64,000 nucleotides of DNA, taken from positions 372,001 to 436,000 of the forward strand of contig NZ_JBHRSJ010000012.1 of the NCBI RefSeq assembly GCF_042643485.1. The letters are read 5' to 3'. Below are positions 1 through 8,919 of the stretch, piece by piece; position 1 is the first letter of the stretch; every line of letters begins with the position of its first letter. The translations under genes and the position numbers were made by a program. Under the pieces are notes generated by a model, which had not been told where the DNA came from, did not search any database, and saw nothing but the letters and a program-made list of their open reading frames with translations. The DNA is from Azotobacter bryophylli. Its GTDB lineage: Bacteria > Pseudomonadota > Gammaproteobacteria > Pseudomonadales > Pseudomonadaceae.

Positions 1-1
1 C

Positions 2-91
2 GACGCGCCCCAGGGCCACGATGCCTTCCTGATACCGATCCCCCGCTATCTGCAGGGATTCTCCAGTTACATGAACCGAATTGCAGTATGA
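2..91 (+). CDS. metX: Homoserine O-acyltransferase MetX, C-terminal end (partial)
   Basis: Only the last 29 codons are in the window, read in frame from base 2 to a TGA at 89-91. They encode the conserved end of the MetX alpha/beta-hydrolase, including the Gly-His-Asp-Ala-Phe-Leu stretch whose His belongs to the Ser-Asp-His triad. MetX acylates homoserine in the first committed step of methionine synthesis. metW follows after 7 bases, the usual metX-metW pair of pseudomonads. The fragment is short, but both the motif and the neighbour agree. Confidence 0.85.
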   Translation, partial: DAPQGHDAFLIPIPRYLQGFSSYMNRIAV

Positions 92-98
92 GACGCCC

Positions 99-689
99 AT
101 GAGAGCCGATCTGGAGATCATCCAAGAGTGGATACCCGCCGGCAGCCGGGTGCTCGACCTCGGCTGCGGCAACGGCGAGCTGCTCGCCTGGCTGCGCGAC
201 AACAAGCGGGTCAGCGGCTACGGCCTGGAAATCGATCAGGCGAACATCGCCGCCTGCCTGAGCAAGGGCGTCAACGTGATCGAGCAGGACCTGGACAAGG
301 GCCTCGGCAACTTCGCCAGCGACAGCTTCGACGTGGTGGTGATGACCCAGGCGCTGCAGGCCGTGCACTATCCGGACCGCCTGCTCGAGGAGATGCTGCG
401 GGTCGGCCGGACCTGCATCCTCACCTTCCCCAACTTCGGCCACTGGCGCTGCCGCCTGTACCTGGCGAGCCGCGGCGAGATGCCGCGCTCGGAGTTCCTG
501 CCCTACACCTGGTACAACACGCCGAACATCCACTTCTGCACCTTCCGCGACTTCGAGGCCCTGTGCCGCGAGCGCCGGGTGCGGGTACTGCAGCGTCTGG
601 CGGTCGACCGCGAGCATCGCCATGGCCTGGCCAGCCGCCTGTGGCCTAATCTGTTAGGTGAAATCGGCATCTACCATGTCAGCCGATAG
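99..689 (+). CDS. metW: Methionine biosynthesis protein MetW
   Basis: A 196-residue class I SAM-dependent methyltransferase-fold protein. Motif I (VLDLGCGNG) lies at residues 18-26 and the rest aligns along the whole MetW family as I know it, ending near LLGEIGIY. MetW is the partner of MetX in methionine biosynthesis in many proteobacteria; its exact catalytic role is not settled. I chose ATG 99 because the family starts MRADL; an upstream in-frame TTG at 81 would overlap metX. It forms an operon with metX (7-base gap). Confidence 0.93.
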   Translation: MRADLEIIQEWIPAGSRVLDLGCGNGELLAWLRDNKRVSGYGLEIDQANIAACLSKGVNVIEQDLDKGLGNFASDSFDVVVMTQALQAVHYPDRLLEEMLRVGRTCILTFPNFGHWRCRLYLASRGEMPRSEFLPYTWYNTPNIHFCTFRDFEALCRERRVRVLQRLAVDREHRHGLASRLWPNLLGEIGIYHVSR

Positions 690-768
690 CGGCGCGGCCG
701 GTCGACTCGGCCCCGGGCCGCGTCGGCATGGCCGGACGCCACCCCACCCTTCGCGCAAGGAGACCGTC

Positions 769-1182
769 ATGCATCGCTTCGCCATGTTCCTCTTCGCCCT
801 GTGCCTGGCCTTGCCGGCCGCCGCCGAGCGCAAGCAAACCTTCGGCGACCTGGAAGTGCACTACAGCGCTTACAACTCCAGCTTCCTGCAGCCGGAGATC
901 GCCTCGGCCGCCGGCATCACCCGCGGCAAGACCCTGGGCGTGCTCAGCGTCTCCGTGCTCAAGGCCGGCAAGGCCCAGCCGGCGACGGTCAAGGCCCAGA
1001 TGCTGAATCTCATGGGACAGGCGCGCAACCTGACCTTCCGCGAGGTCCGCGAAGGCGACGCCATCTACTACCTGTCGCAGTTCCCCTTCAGCGAGGAGAA
1101 ACTGCACTTCAAGGTCGACGTCACCAGCGGCGGCCAGCTCAACACCTTCGAATTCGACCAGGAATTCTTCCCCGACAAATGA
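769..1182 (+). CDS. DUF4426 family exported protein
   Basis: A 137-residue protein with an N-terminal signal peptide (hydrophobic residues about 4-17, AAA cleavage region near residue 20). The body matches the DUF4426 family, small periplasmic proteins of unknown function encoded between metW and rdgB in pseudomonads. I chose ATG 769 because an AAGGAG ribosome-binding site sits just upstream; an in-frame start at 658 would add 37 unrelated residues and remove the signal peptide. Its stop overlaps the rdgB start (ATGATGA), which suggests translational coupling. Confidence 0.8.
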   Translation: MHRFAMFLFALCLALPAAAERKQTFGDLEVHYSAYNSSFLQPEIASAAGITRGKTLGVLSVSVLKAGKAQPATVKAQMLNLMGQARNLTFREVREGDAIYYLSQFPFSEEKLHFKVDVTSGGQLNTFEFDQEFFPDK

Positions 1183-1781
1183 TGAATTTCTCCCAGCTGG
1201 TGCTGGCCAGCCACAATCCCGGCAAGCTCAAGGAGCTCCAGGCCATGCTCGGCAATTCCGTGCAGGTCCGCTCGGTCGGCGAGTTCAGCGACGTCGAGCC
1301 GGAGGAAACCGGCCTGTCCTTCGTCGAGAACGCCATCCTCAAGGCCCGCCATGCCGCCCGGGTCTCCGGTCTGCCGGCGCTGGCCGACGACTCGGGGCTG
1401 GCGGTCGACGCCCTGGGCGGCGCACCGGGCATCTACTCAGCCCGCTACGCCGACGGGCAGGGCGATGCGGCGAACAACGCCAAGCTGCTGGAAGCGCTTC
1501 GGGACGTGCCGGATGTCGAGCGCGGCGCCCGCTTCGTCTGCGTGCTGGCGCTGCTCCGGCATGCCGACGACCCGCTGCCGATCCTCTGCGAGGGCCTCTG
1601 GTACGGCCGCATCCTGCACGCCCCCAGCGGCAGCAACGGCTTCGGTTACGACCCTCTGTTCTGGGTGCCGGAGCGCGTCTGCTCCAGCGCCGAGCTGCCG
1701 CCCGCCGAGAAGAACCGGCTGAGCCACCGCGCCCGCGCCATGGCCCTGCTGAAGCAGCGTCTGGGGCTGATCAATGCCTGA
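1179..1781 (+). CDS. rdgB: dITP/XTP pyrophosphatase (RdgB/HAM1 family)
   Basis: A 200-residue house-cleaning nucleotide pyrophosphatase that hydrolyses dITP, XTP and dHAPTP to monophosphates, keeping deaminated purines out of DNA. The signature SHNPGK is at residues 11-16 and the acidic ADDSGL metal/catalytic motif at 69-74; a GSNGFGYDP substrate loop follows. Length fits the family (about 197-200). It starts inside the stop of the DUF4426 gene, and its own 3' end overlaps hemW by 8 bases, so the three genes look co-transcribed. ATG 1182 is an equally possible start. Confidence 0.95.
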   Translation: MMNFSQLVLASHNPGKLKELQAMLGNSVQVRSVGEFSDVEPEETGLSFVENAILKARHAARVSGLPALADDSGLAVDALGGAPGIYSARYADGQGDAANNAKLLEALRDVPDVERGARFVCVLALLRHADDPLPILCEGLWYGRILHAPSGSNGFGYDPLFWVPERVCSSAELPPAEKNRLSHRARAMALLKQRLGLINA

Positions 1782-2946
1782 AGCGGGCGGTACGCACCGG
1801 GTGCACGGCTTCGCGCTGCCGCCCCTGGCGGCCTACGTCCACATTCCCTGGTGCGTACGCAAGTGCCCGTACTGCGACTTCAACTCCCACGCCGCCGGCC
1901 CCGAGCTGCCGGAAGAGGCCTACGTGGACGCCCTGCTCGCCGATCTGCAGGCGGACCTGCCCCGAGTGCACGGCCGCCGGCTGGTGTCGGTGTTCTTCGG
2001 CGGCGGCACCCCCAGCCTGTTCTCGCCGCGGGCGCTGGGCAGGATCCTCGAGGATCTGGAGCGGCACGTCGGCTTCGCCGATGACGTCGAGATCACCCTG
2101 GAGGCCAACCCCGGCACCTTCGAACAGGCGAAATTCCGCGACTACCGCGGCCTGGGCATCAACCGCCTGTCCATCGGCGTGCAGAGCTTCCAGGAAGCCA
2201 AGCTGAAGGCCCTCGGCCGCATCCACGACGGCAGGGAGGCGATCCGCGCCGCCGACATGGCCCGCGCCGCCGGCTTCGACAACTTCAATCTCGACCTGAT
2301 GCACGGCCTGCCCGATCAAACCATCGAGGACGCCCTGGCCGACCTGCGCACCGCCATCGCCCAGGGGCCGACGCACCTGTCCTGGTACCAGCTGACCCTG
2401 GAGCCGAACACGGTGTTCTGGAGCCAGCCGCCCGAGCTGCCGGAGGACGACACCCTCTGGGACATCCAGGAGGCCGGCCAGGCTTTGCTCGCCGAACGGG
2501 GTTACGGGCAATACGAGATTTCCGCCTACGCCCAGCCGGGCCGCCGGGCGCGGCACAACCTGAACTACTGGACCTTCGGGGATTTCCTCGGCCTCGGCGC
2601 CGGTGCCCACGCCAAGCTGAGCGACGCGGACGGCCGCATCCAACGCCTGTGGAAAACCCGCCTGCCGAAGGACTACCTGGCCGCGGACAAGCCGTTCCTG
2701 GCCGGCGAGCGCCTGCTCGATGCCGGGGAGCTGCCCTTCGAATTCCTGATGAACGCCCTGCGCCTCACCGAGGGCGTGCCGACCGAACTCTTCGGCCAGC
2801 GCACCGGCCTGCCCCTGGCGGTACTCGCCGAAGGCCGCCGCGACGCCGAGGCCCGCGGCCTGCTGATCGACGATCCCGGGCGTCTGGCGGCCAGCGCCAG
2901 GGGCCAGCTGTTTCTCAACGACCTGTTGCAACGCTTCCTTCCCTAG
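1774..2946 (+). CDS. hemW: HemW, radical SAM heme chaperone
   Basis: A 390-residue radical SAM protein. The 4Fe-4S-binding C-x3-C-x2-C motif is at Cys27, Cys31 and Cys34, followed by the SAM-binding GGGTPSLF stretch (about 76-83) and the HNxxYW segment typical of HemW. HemW resembles coproporphyrinogen dehydrogenase HemN but is a heme chaperone or insertase, and older annotations call it oxygen-independent coproporphyrinogen III oxidase-like. The C-x3-C-x2-C-x-F order and the rdgB neighbour favour HemW over HemN. ATG 1774 overlaps the end of rdgB by 8 bases. Confidence 0.93.
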   Translation: MPEAGGTHRVHGFALPPLAAYVHIPWCVRKCPYCDFNSHAAGPELPEEAYVDALLADLQADLPRVHGRRLVSVFFGGGTPSLFSPRALGRILEDLERHVGFADDVEITLEANPGTFEQAKFRDYRGLGINRLSIGVQSFQEAKLKALGRIHDGREAIRAADMARAAGFDNFNLDLMHGLPDQTIEDALADLRTAIAQGPTHLSWYQLTLEPNTVFWSQPPELPEDDTLWDIQEAGQALLAERGYGQYEISAYAQPGRRARHNLNYWTFGDFLGLGAGAHAKLSDADGRIQRLWKTRLPKDYLAADKPFLAGERLLDAGELPFEFLMNALRLTEGVPTELFGQRTGLPLAVLAEGRRDAEARGLLIDDPGRLAASARGQLFLNDLLQRFLP

Positions 2947-2964
2947 GAGCCCGGAGCTGACCAC

Positions 2965-3288
2965 ATGGATCTGTTAGTCGACTTCACCCTCACCCTGTCG
3001 CGCTGGAGCCGCAGCCACCTGAGCGACATCTCCCTGGCCATCCTCGCCACCCTTCTGGTGCTCTTCGGCCCCGACCTCAACACCTGGGTCCGTCAGCGCA
3101 TCGGCAGCTTCAACTTCGTCTTCCGCACGCTGATCTTCGTCGCCCTCTGCGCCCTCGCCTACGGCGTGGCGCTGGTCCATCTCACCCCCTGGCTGACCCG
3201 CGGGCTCGGCCAGCTCAACAACTACGCCCTGGCGCCCTTCCTGCTGCTGGTGTTCCTGACCATCGGGATCGTCGCCGACCGCCGCTGA
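2965..3288 (+). CDS. DUF3392 family small membrane protein
   Basis: A 107-residue inner-membrane protein with three predicted membrane segments (about residues 20-36, 52-72 and 86-103), matching DUF3392. No function is known. It lies 18 bases after hemW and ends 5 bases before the stop of the convergent ABC ATPase gene, so it is probably the last gene of the metX-side transcription unit. Confidence 0.8.
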   Translation: MDLLVDFTLTLSRWSRSHLSDISLAILATLLVLFGPDLNTWVRQRIGSFNFVFRTLIFVALCALAYGVALVHLTPWLTRGLGQLNNYALAPFLLLVFLTIGIVADRR

Positions 3289-3293
3289 CGGCC

Positions 3294-4045
3294 TCAGCCG
3301 ATCCCCGCTCCGTCGCGGACGATGCGTCCGTCCACCAGCTCCACCGTGCGCGGGCAGCCCGCCGCCAGGCGCGGGTCGTGGGTGACCACCAGCACCGCGC
3401 AGCCGAACCGGACGTTGAAGCGGCGGAACAGCTCGAAGATGGTTTCCGCCGTGCGGGTATCCAGGTTGCCGGTCGGCTCGTCGGCCAGCAGCAGCGCCGG
3501 GCGGGTGACCAGCGCACGGGCGATGGCGACGCNNNNNNNNNNNNNNNNNNNNNNNNNNNNNNNNNNNNNNNNNNNNNNNNNNNNNNNNNNNNNNNNNNNN
3601 NNNNNNNNNNNNNNNNNNNNNNNNNNNNNNNNNNNNNNNNCTCGGCCAGCAGGCCGCGGGCCCGCTCGATGTCATCGGCCGCCGGCTTGCCATGGCGGAT
3701 CATCAGCGGCATCAGCACGTTGTCCAGCACGTTGAAGGCCGGGATCAAATGATGGAACTGGAACACGAAGCCGATCGCCCGGTTGCGCAGGCGGGTACGC
3801 TCCGCATCGTCCAGCTCGCGGGTCGGCCGCCCCTGCAGGTAGAGCTCGCCGGCGCTCGGCGTGTCGAGCAGACCGATGATGTTGAGCAGGGTGCTCTTGC
3901 CCGAGCCGGACGGACCGATCAGCGCGGTCAGCTCGCCGCGCGCGAGGGCCAGGTCGATGCCGTGCAGCACCTCGCTCTCCTGCGGCGTGCCGGGGTTGTA
4001 GACCTTGCGCACGCCGCTCAGGCACAGGACTTCGGTCTCAGACAT
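3294..4045 (-). CDS. ABC transporter ATP-binding protein (LolD/MacB type), interrupted by an assembly gap
   Basis: ATPase of a tripartite-type exporter. Walker A (GPSGSGKST) is at residues 44-52 and the Q-loop Gln near 96. After the N block, Walker B (LLLADEPTGN) and the switch His (VVTHD) continue to TGA at 3294-3296. The 108-N block hides the ABC signature (LSGGQ). The span of 752 bases is not a multiple of three, so the N count is an estimate and the apparent frame change is an artefact, not a frameshift. Homologues suggest about 65 missing bases. The start overlaps the permease gene by 8 bases. Confidence 0.85.
3533..3640. other. Assembly gap (108 N) inside the ABC ATPase gene
   Basis: A run of Ns. 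The coding frames on either side do not match if the length is taken literally, so the true length is probably not a multiple of three and likely shorter than shown. Confidence 0.97.
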
Positions 4046-5258
4046 AGCGGATCGCCACGGCCGGATCGTAGCGGGCGGCGCGGCGCGCCGGCACCGCGGC
4101 GGCGAGCACGCCGGTGAGGGTCGCCACCGCCATGGCGGTGGGAATCAGGGCCGGGTCTACGCCGATCTCGAACAGCCGCGCACCATAGCGGTTGAACGCC
4201 TGCACCAGCAGCCAGGCCAGCGCCCCGCCCACCCCCGAGCCGAGCAGCCCGAGCAAGCCGCCCTGGAGCAGGAACACCCGCAGGATCTGCCCCCGCGGGC
4301 AGCCCATGGCGCGCAGGATGCCGATCTCGCGGGTACGCTGGACCACGCTCACCGCCAGCACGCTGGCGATGCCGAAAGCCACCGAGAGACCGACGAAAAT
4401 GCGGATCATCTGGGTGGTCAGGGTCTGCGAACGCAACGCGTTGAGCAGTTGGCCGTTGGTTTCCATCCAGCTCTCGGTCTTGAGGCCGGTGAGCCGTGCC
4501 AGGCGTCTGGCGATGTCCTCGGCCCGGAAGATCGAGCCGACCTTGGTGTCGATCACCGTCACCGCGCCGGGCAGGTTGAGCAGGGTCTGCGCCTGCTTGA
4601 GGTCGAGGTAGACGTAGCGCATGTCCAGCTCGAGCACGCCGAGCTCGAAGATGCCGCTGACGTCGACCACGGCCTCGCGGCCCTCGCCGGCATCCAGGCG
4701 CAGCTTGTCGTCGACGGAAAGGCCGAGGTCCTCGGCCAGCTTCCTGCCGATCACCGCATGCCCGGCGCCGATCCCGAAACGCCCGGCGATCAGATGGTCG
4801 GCCACCGGCACCACGCGCTGGTAGCGCACGGGGTCGATCCCCAGCAGGGCGATGGAGGAGCGCGCCACGCCGCTGCGCCCCAGCGCCGGCCCGCTGGCCA
4901 GCGGCGACACGGCGACGATGTCCGGCTCCGCGTCGAGCAGGTCGCGCACGTCCTGCCAGTTGCTGATCGAGCGCAGGCGCTGCGCTCGCGGGCTCTCCAG
5001 GTCGAGAGCGACGAAACCGGGCGGCGGCGGCAGGACTCGGTTGACCTCTTCCGGCGGCAGGATGCGGATATGCGCCTGGGTCCCCAGGGTGCGCTCGATG
5101 ACGTTGCGTTGCAGGCCGGTGATCAGCGCGGTGATGAATACGATCACCGCTGCCCCGACGGTGATCCCCACCAGGATCAGCAGGGTCTGCAGATAGTTGT
5201 CGAGGAGAAAGCGCAGGGCGATCTTCCATTCGAGCCACAGCGCCCCGGCCACGCTCAT
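4038..5258 (-). CDS. ABC transporter permease, FtsX/MacB family
   Basis: A 406-residue permease. One membrane segment near the N-terminus (about residues 20-45) is followed by a large periplasmic MacB-like core domain (about 50-285) and three C-terminal membrane segments, then the family tail (PARRAARYDPAVAIRYV). The REIGILRAMG coupling helix motif contacts the ATPase. It overlaps the membrane-fusion gene by 4 bases and the ATPase gene by 8, a tightly coupled three-gene operon. The substrate cannot be told from sequence; LolCE-, MacB- and DevC-like exporters share this architecture. Confidence 0.87.
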   Translation of the reverse strand: MSVAGALWLEWKIALRFLLDNYLQTLLILVGITVGAAVIVFITALITGLQRNVIERTLGTQAHIRILPPEEVNRVLPPPPGFVALDLESPRAQRLRSISNWQDVRDLLDAEPDIVAVSPLASGPALGRSGVARSSIALLGIDPVRYQRVVPVADHLIAGRFGIGAGHAVIGRKLAEDLGLSVDDKLRLDAGEGREAVVDVSGIFELGVLELDMRYVYLDLKQAQTLLNLPGAVTVIDTKVGSIFRAEDIARRLARLTGLKTESWMETNGQLLNALRSQTLTTQMIRIFVGLSVAFGIASVLAVSVVQRTREIGILRAMGCPRGQILRVFLLQGGLLGLLGSGVGGALAWLLVQAFNRYGARLFEIGVDPALIPTAMAVATLTGVLAAAVPARRAARYDPAVAIRYV

Positions 5259-6436
5259 GGCTGCGCGCCTCCCGGCAGCGGCCGCTCGCGCAGGCGCACG
5301 CGGCGGCCCTCCTCCGCCGCCGCGGCGAGCACCCGGTCGCCCGGCTCGAGCCCCTCGACCACCTCGCTGAGGCCGGTGCCGCGCAGCCCCAGGCGCACCG
5401 CGACCCGTTCCACCCGGCCGCCCTTGACGCGCAGCGCTTCGCCACGCGAGCCTTCGCGCGCGAACAGGGCATCGTTGGGCAGCACCAGGGCCTGCTCGCG
5501 GCGGTCGGTCTCGATGTTCACCGAGACGGTCATCCCCTGGCGCAGGAAATCGGCCGGCTCGAGCGGATCCAGGTGCACGTCGAGGGTGCCACGGCTGGTG
5601 TCCACGGCCGGGGCCAGATAGCTGACCCGGGCCGGGACCGCCCGTTCGGGGTAGGCATCGGCCACCACCTGCGCCAGTTGCCCGGGCGCGACCGGCGCCA
5701 GGTCCTTCTCGTCCAGCGGCAGGAGAATCTCGCGGCCTCCGGCGCGGGCGATCTCCAGCAGGGTGCGCCCCGGCTGCACCAGATCGCCCGGCTCCACCGC
5801 GCGGCTCTGCACGATGCCGTCGACCTGGGCGTGGATCCGCGTGCGCGACAGCGCCACCCGCGCCGCCTCCAGGCGCTGGCGCAGCATCTGCTCCTCGCTG
5901 CCGCCCTCGGCCAGGGACGCGGCGGCCAGACGGGCCCGCTCATGGGCCACCCGCGCCACGATCTCGGCACGGCGCGCCTGCTCGCGCAGCTCGACGGACA
6001 GCAGCCCGCGCTCGTAGAGGGCGTCGCGGCGCTCCCGCTCGCGGGTGGCCTGATCCAAGTTGGTCCGGGTTTCGCGCAGCAGCGCCTCGGCCTGCGGGCG
6101 GGTCGATTGCAGCAACTGCTCCAGCGCCGCCTCGGCTTCGCCCACCCGGGCCCGCTGCTCGTCGTCGCGCAGCTCCAGCAGCAGGTCGCCGGCCTTCACC
6201 GCATCGCCCTCGCGCACATGACGGACCGCCACCACGCCGGTGATTTCGCTACCGACCTGGGCGACCGACTGGCTACCCACCTCGCCGCTGGCCACCACCC
6301 GCTGCACCAGCGGGCGCAGCTCCAGGCGATAGCCGGGCAGCTCCGGACCCTGCCACTCGCGCCAGACGAACCAGCCGGCCACCAGCATCGGCAGCAGAGC
6401 GAGGCGAAAGAGCGGCGAGCGGAAGGCGACGGGCAC
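5255..6436 (-). CDS. HlyD/MacA-type periplasmic membrane-fusion protein
   Basis: A 393-residue protein with an N-terminal membrane anchor (about residues 9-24). A split lipoyl/barrel-sandwich domain flanks a long charged helical hairpin (about 95-200, rich in Arg, Glu and Ala), and beta-barrel and membrane-proximal domains follow. It links an inner-membrane ABC pump to an outer-membrane channel. It is the first gene of the exporter operon. No TolC-like outer-membrane gene is nearby, so the pump would have to use one encoded elsewhere. Substrate unknown. Confidence 0.85.
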   Translation of the reverse strand: MPVAFRSPLFRLALLPMLVAGWFVWREWQGPELPGYRLELRPLVQRVVASGEVGSQSVAQVGSEITGVVAVRHVREGDAVKAGDLLLELRDDEQRARVGEAEAALEQLLQSTRPQAEALLRETRTNLDQATRERERRDALYERGLLSVELREQARRAEIVARVAHERARLAAASLAEGGSEEQMLRQRLEAARVALSRTRIHAQVDGIVQSRAVEPGDLVQPGRTLLEIARAGGREILLPLDEKDLAPVAPGQLAQVVADAYPERAVPARVSYLAPAVDTSRGTLDVHLDPLEPADFLRQGMTVSVNIETDRREQALVLPNDALFAREGSRGEALRVKGGRVERVAVRLGLRGTGLSEVVEGLEPGDRVLAAAAEEGRRVRLRERPLPGGAQP

Positions 6437-6557
6437 TGAACCACTCCTTGGATCGGCCGGACGGGGATGGAGCCCAGCATAGCAAGGGCAGCTCGCACGC
6501 GGGTCCGGGCCGCTCTCCCGGACCGCACCTATGCAGGCGGCGGAAGCCGCCGCGGGC

Positions 6558-7280
6558 TCAGTCGATGCGCTCGAACTTCAGATCCCAGACGCCGTGGCCA
6601 AGGCGCTCGCCACGGCGCTCGAACTTGGTCACCGGGCGCTCCTCGGGACGCGGCACGTAGGTGCCGTCGGCGGCCAGGTTGCGGAAGCCGGGCGCGGCGC
6701 TCATCACTTCCAGCATGTGCTCGGCATAGGGCTGCCAGTCGGTGGCCATGTGCAGCACGCCGCCGATCTTGAGTTTCTGGCGCACCAGCTCGGCGAAGCC
6801 CGCCTGGACGATTCGCCGCTTGTGGTGGCGGCTCTTGTGCCAGGGGTCGGGGAAGAACAGCAGCACGCGGTCCAGGCTGGCGTCGGCCACGCACTGACGC
6901 AGCACGTCGAGGGCGTCGCAGCTGTAGACGCGGATGTTGGTCAGGTTCTGCGCCATGGCCCCGGCCAGCAGGGCACCGACGCCCGGCTTGTGCACCTCGA
7001 CGCCGATGAAGTCCTGCTCGGGCGCCGCGGCGGCCATTTCCAGGGTCGAGTGCCCCATGCCGAAGCCGATCTCGAAGGTGCGCGGCGCGCGGCGGCCGAA
7101 CATCTGGTCGAAGTCGCGCAGGCCGTCCGCGAGTTCGAGGCCGAACTTCGGCCAGCCCTGCTCGAAGCCGCGCTGCTGCCCTTCCGTCATGCGCCCGGCG
7201 CGCATCACGAAGCTCTTGATGGTGCGCAGGCGCGGCGCTTCGCCGGCGGTTTCCGGCGCCTGTTGGATGTCGTCGGTCAT
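6558..7280 (-). CDS. trmB: tRNA (guanine-N7-)-methyltransferase TrmB
   Basis: A 240-residue SAM-dependent methyltransferase that makes m7G46 in tRNA variable loops. The SAM-binding FEIGFGMGHS motif is near residues 69-78, and the TrmB signature FFPDPWHKSRHHKRR near 142-156. The C-terminal TKFERRGERLGHGVWDL stretch is family-typical. It lies 84 bases downstream of thiG on the same strand, with a terminator between, so it is probably expressed separately. Confidence 0.96.
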   Translation of the reverse strand: MTDDIQQAPETAGEAPRLRTIKSFVMRAGRMTEGQQRGFEQGWPKFGLELADGLRDFDQMFGRRAPRTFEIGFGMGHSTLEMAAAAPEQDFIGVEVHKPGVGALLAGAMAQNLTNIRVYSCDALDVLRQCVADASLDRVLLFFPDPWHKSRHHKRRIVQAGFAELVRQKLKIGGVLHMATDWQPYAEHMLEVMSAAPGFRNLAADGTYVPRPEERPVTKFERRGERLGHGVWDLKFERID

Positions 7281-7292
7281 GAATGCTTCCTG

Positions 7293-7326
7293 AAAGACGA
7301 ACGAGCCCTGCCGGACGGCAGGGCTC
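7293..7326 (-). terminator. Intrinsic terminator downstream of thiG
   Basis: A perfect 10-bp stem (7303-7312 pairing with 7317-7326) with a 4-base loop. Read on the minus strand it is followed by the T-rich stretch GTTCGTCTTTC. It lies between thiG and trmB and would end the thiSG transcript. Confidence 0.8.
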
Positions 7327-7364
7327 GCATGCAGTTGGGGGCGACGCCGGGCGCCGCCCGGCGA

Positions 7365-8159
7365 TTAACGGATCAAGCCTTCCAGCGGCGACGAGGCGCT
7401 GGCATAGAGCTTCTTCGGCATGCGCCCGGCGAGGTAGGCCAGGCGGCCGGCCTCGATGGCGTATTTCATGGCCTGGGCCATCAGCACCGGGTTCTGCGCA
7501 TGGGCGATGGCGCTGTTCATCAGCACCGCCTCGCAGCCCAGTTCCATGGCGATGGTGGCGTCGGAGGCGGTGCCCACCCCGGCGTCGACCAGCACCGGCA
7601 CCTTGGCTTCCTCGAGGATGATGCGCAGGTTGTACGGGTTGCAGATGCCGAGGCCGGTGCCGATCAGGCCGGCCAGGGGCATCACCGCGATGCAGCCGGC
7701 CTCGGCCAACTGCCGGGCGATGATCGGATCGTCGCTGGTGTAGACCATCACGTCGAAACCGTCCTTGACCAGCACCTCGGCGGCCTTGAGGGTCTCGATG
7801 ACGTTGGGGAACAGGGTCTTCTGGTCGGCCAGCACCTCCAGCTTGACCAGCTTGTGGCCGTCGAGCAGCTCGCGGGCCAGGCGGCAGGTGCGCACCGCAT
7901 CTTCGGCGGTGAAACAGCCGGCGGTGTTGGGCAGGATGGTGTAGCGCTCGGGGCTGAGCACGTCGAGCAGATTGGGTTCGTCCGGGTTCTGGCCGATGTT
8001 GGTGCGGCGCACCGCCACGGTGACGATCTCGGCGCCGGAGGCCTCGACGGCCCGGCGGGTCTCCTCGAGATCCTTGTACTTGCCGGTGCCGATCAGCAGA
8101 CGCGACTGGTAGGTGCGGCCGGCCAGGGTGAAGGGCTTGTCGGTACGAGCGGTGCTCAT
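7365..8159 (-). CDS. thiG: Thiazole synthase ThiG
   Basis: A 264-residue TIM-barrel enzyme that builds the thiazole phosphate of thiamin from 1-deoxy-D-xylulose 5-phosphate, a glycine-derived imine and ThiS thiocarboxylate. The Schiff-base lysine is Lys106 in VKLEVL; NTAGC (residues 78-82) and the phosphate-binding glycine loops are present. Full length for the family. thiS lies directly upstream on the same strand (78-base gap), as in other pseudomonads. Confidence 0.97.
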   Translation of the reverse strand: MSTARTDKPFTLAGRTYQSRLLIGTGKYKDLEETRRAVEASGAEIVTVAVRRTNIGQNPDEPNLLDVLSPERYTILPNTAGCFTAEDAVRTCRLARELLDGHKLVKLEVLADQKTLFPNVIETLKAAEVLVKDGFDVMVYTSDDPIIARQLAEAGCIAVMPLAGLIGTGLGICNPYNLRIILEEAKVPVLVDAGVGTASDATIAMELGCEAVLMNSAIAHAQNPVLMAQAMKYAIEAGRLAYLAGRMPKKLYASASSPLEGLIR

Positions 8160-8237
8160 CGGGATTTCCTCTTGGGCAGGCTGGAAAGATACAGGTCGGT
8201 GGAGCGACAGGGGCGGAAGCGGCGCATTCGCCGCCGG

Positions 8238-8438
8238 CTAGCCGCCACCGATGGCGTGCACCACTTCCACCCGGTCGCCCTCGCGCAAGGCGGTGTCGCT
8301 GTGCAGGCTGCGCGGCACTATGTCCTGGTTGAGCTCGACCGCGACGCGCCGGCCGGTCAGTTCCAGGCGGGCCAGCAGATCGGCGATGGTCTGGCCATCG
8401 GCAAGTTCGTAGGGTTCACCGTTCAACTGAATGCGCAT
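8238..8438 (-). CDS. thiS: Sulfur carrier protein ThiS
   Basis: A 66-residue ubiquitin-fold protein ending in Gly-Gly. The C-terminal glycine is adenylated and thiocarboxylated before donating sulfur to ThiG. The small size, the VEVVHAIGGG ending and the position next to thiG make the call firm. Confidence 0.95.
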   Translation of the reverse strand: MRIQLNGEPYELADGQTIADLLARLELTGRRVAVELNQDIVPRSLHSDTALREGDRVEVVHAIGGG

Positions 8439-8519
8439 GACAGGCTCGTTGCATTCTGGGATGGGGCGGCATTCTAGCCCCGATTCCGGAGGATGACCAA
8501 GGCGCGGGCATGCGGCCGG

Positions 8520-8888
8520 TCAGCCGAGGCGCCAGGCCGCTAGACCCAGACACAGCCAGCCGCCGAGAAAGGCCAGGCCACCGATCGGGGTGACGATGCC
8601 GAGCTTGAGGTCGCTCAGGGTCAGCAGGTAGAGGCTGCCGGAGAACAGCAGGATGCCCAGGGTGAACAGGCTGCCGGCGAACATCGCCAGCCGTCCGGGC
8701 AGGTGCTGGGCGAGCAGCGCGACGGCGAGCAGGGCCAGGGCGTGGATCAGCTGGTAGTTCACTCCGGTCTGGAACACCGCCAGGTATTCGCTGCTGAGCC
8801 GCGCCCTGAGGCCATGGGCGGCGAAGGCCCCGAGAGCGACGCCGGTGAAGCCGAAGAAAGCGGCCAGCAAGAGAAAGCCACGCAGCAT
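8520..8888 (-). CDS. DUF423 family membrane protein
   Basis: A 122-residue protein with four hydrophobic segments, matching DUF423 (GAFAAHGL near residues 20-27, ending in GGLAFLGGW). Function unknown. It is divergent from mtgA and lies 81 bases before the thiS start on the same strand. Confidence 0.83.
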   Translation of the reverse strand: MLRGFLLLAAFFGFTGVALGAFAAHGLRARLSSEYLAVFQTGVNYQLIHALALLAVALLAQHLPGRLAMFAGSLFTLGILLFSGSLYLLTLSDLKLGIVTPIGGLAFLGGWLCLGLAAWRLG

Positions 8889-8919
8889 GGTGAACTCCAG
8901 ACAGAAAAATCGGGACCGC

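Noticed and set aside
1771..2964. A 397-codon minus-strand frame opposite hemW
   Set aside because: No homologous motif, low-complexity composition, and hemW on the plus strand is unambiguous.
3294..4045. Frameshift or pseudogene in the ABC ATPase
   Set aside because: The frame changes only across an N block of estimated length; both sides have intact motifs.
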